This document shows positions 63,881-64,000 of a stretch of 64,000 nucleotides of DNA, one piece after another. The notes under the pieces are model-generated. The model did not search any database. It was given only the letters and a program-made list of their open reading frames with translations, and was not told where the DNA came from. The DNA lies in contig JAHHHV010000078.1 in NCBI GenBank assembly GCA_019359155.1, positions 47,053 to 111,052 on the forward strand, in the 5' to 3' direction. Every line of letters starts with the position of its first letter. The first letter of the stretch is position 1. Source of the DNA: Pegethrix bostrychoides GSE-TBD4-15B. GTDB lineage: Bacteria > Cyanobacteriota > Cyanobacteriia > Elainellales > Elainellaceae. A program made the translations under genes and the position numbers.

Positions 63881-64000
63881 TCTGTCAAGCTAAAAATTGT
63901 GAGTTTAAGGGAAAATAGAGCGGTTATTCACAGTCAACCTTTCGAGATATCGTGACCACTCACTATGCCCAAGAACTATATTGTCCGGTTAAGTCAACAG
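63881..64000 (+). mobile_element. Left end of an IS630-type insertion sequence
   Basis: The base composition changes at about 63880 to AT-rich ('gtctgtcaagctaaaaattg'), and a transposase frame begins at 63965. The exact left end and target duplication cannot be fixed; a TA next to 63876-63879 would fit IS630 target choice. Confidence 0.5.
63965..64000 (+). CDS. IS630-like transposase, only the first 12 codons
   Basis: The frame ATG at 63965 reads 'MPKNYIVRLSQQ' to the window edge, which matches the usual beginning of IS630 ORF A proteins (MxKxYIVxLxxxER). Only these 12 residues are visible, so the call rests on that start and the AT-rich context. Confidence 0.55.
   Translation, partial: MPKNYIVRLSQQ

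Noticed and set aside
1..64000. tRNA, rRNA or CRISPR array
   Set aside because: No tRNA T-loop pattern in a cloverleaf context, no rRNA sequence and no regularly spaced direct repeats with unique spacers were seen.

Overview
The window is chromosomal DNA of a cyanobacterium. The evidence is petB and petD of the cytochrome b6f complex, a Ycf54-type chlorophyll cyclase factor, an RpaA-type clock-output regulator, a CRR6 factor for NDH-1 assembly, a fatty acyl-ACP reductase, a CyaC-type adenylate cyclase, the dnaK3-dnaJ pair and many small cyanobacterial DUF proteins (DUF1816, DUF1825, DUF2811, DUF92). By eye the DNA is fairly GC-rich and the HIP1 octamer is not abundant (two copies noticed, both in the dnaK3 tail). 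No heterocyst genes, tRNA, rRNA or CRISPR array were seen. A Leptolyngbya-like, non-marine-picoplankton lineage is a reasonable guess, but the genus cannot be fixed from the sequence alone.

Layout. 1-4960 (minus strand): a truncated beta-propeller (SBBP) protein, a one-TM hypothetical, a repeat protein ending in a dead M15A-like domain, ycf54 and pdxJ. 5422-15309: a CHASE2-PAS-GGDEF-EAL protein, a 600-base spacer with a helically phased array of DnaA-box-like 9-mers, a DUF2811 protein, hemJ, a REC-GAF-GAF-kinase-REC-cyclase hybrid, an acetyltransferase and an SDR protein. 15318-21306: DUF92/VTE6-like kinase, trpS, a Cys/His mini-protein, folB, a 52-aa membrane peptide, an M3 oligopeptidase and gpsA. 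21477-29951: a Tyr-rich secreted protein, a four-gene CUT1 sugar ABC transporter, rpaA, a CsgG-like protein, an alpha/beta hydrolase and DUF1816. 30187-33651 (minus): rlmB, mrnC, a STAS protein that appears to start at ATT, and radC. 33798-39011: a double-ATPase ABC protein, aar without its usual partner ado, a compact coiled-coil/hypothetical/HNH three-gene cassette and coaX. 39392-41927: gmd-fcl and DUF1825 around a strong bidirectional terminator. 42325-47608: two tandem AAA_35 NTPases, one fused to GGDEF and one to 14 WD40 repeats. 47847-58343: dnaK3 with a very long disordered tail, dnaJ, a YbhB-like lipoprotein, a histidine kinase, a DmeF-type metal exporter, CRR6, an EamA exporter with a large coiled-coil front end, and a Crp/Fnr regulator. 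58472-63813: trpE, petBD, a hexapeptide acyltransferase, a GT2 glycosyltransferase and a YqgF/RuvX nuclease. The window ends inside an IS630-type insertion sequence.

Functional themes: photosynthesis and tetrapyrrole upkeep (petBD, ycf54, hemJ, CRR6, VTE6-like), second-messenger signalling (c-di-GMP phosphodiesterase, c-di-GMP synthase, cAMP cyclase, possible cAMP-type Crp regulator), 23S rRNA maturation (mrnC-rlmB) and cell-surface sugar synthesis (gmd-fcl, GT2). The best candidates for something undescribed are the HNH/coiled-coil cassette at 36745-38162 and the AAA_35 pair at 42325-47608, whose first member has lost its Walker B acids while keeping an intact cyclase. A window-wide peculiarity is the large number of perfect or near-perfect short tandem duplications (9-18 base units, in frame inside genes, 10-15 bases between genes).
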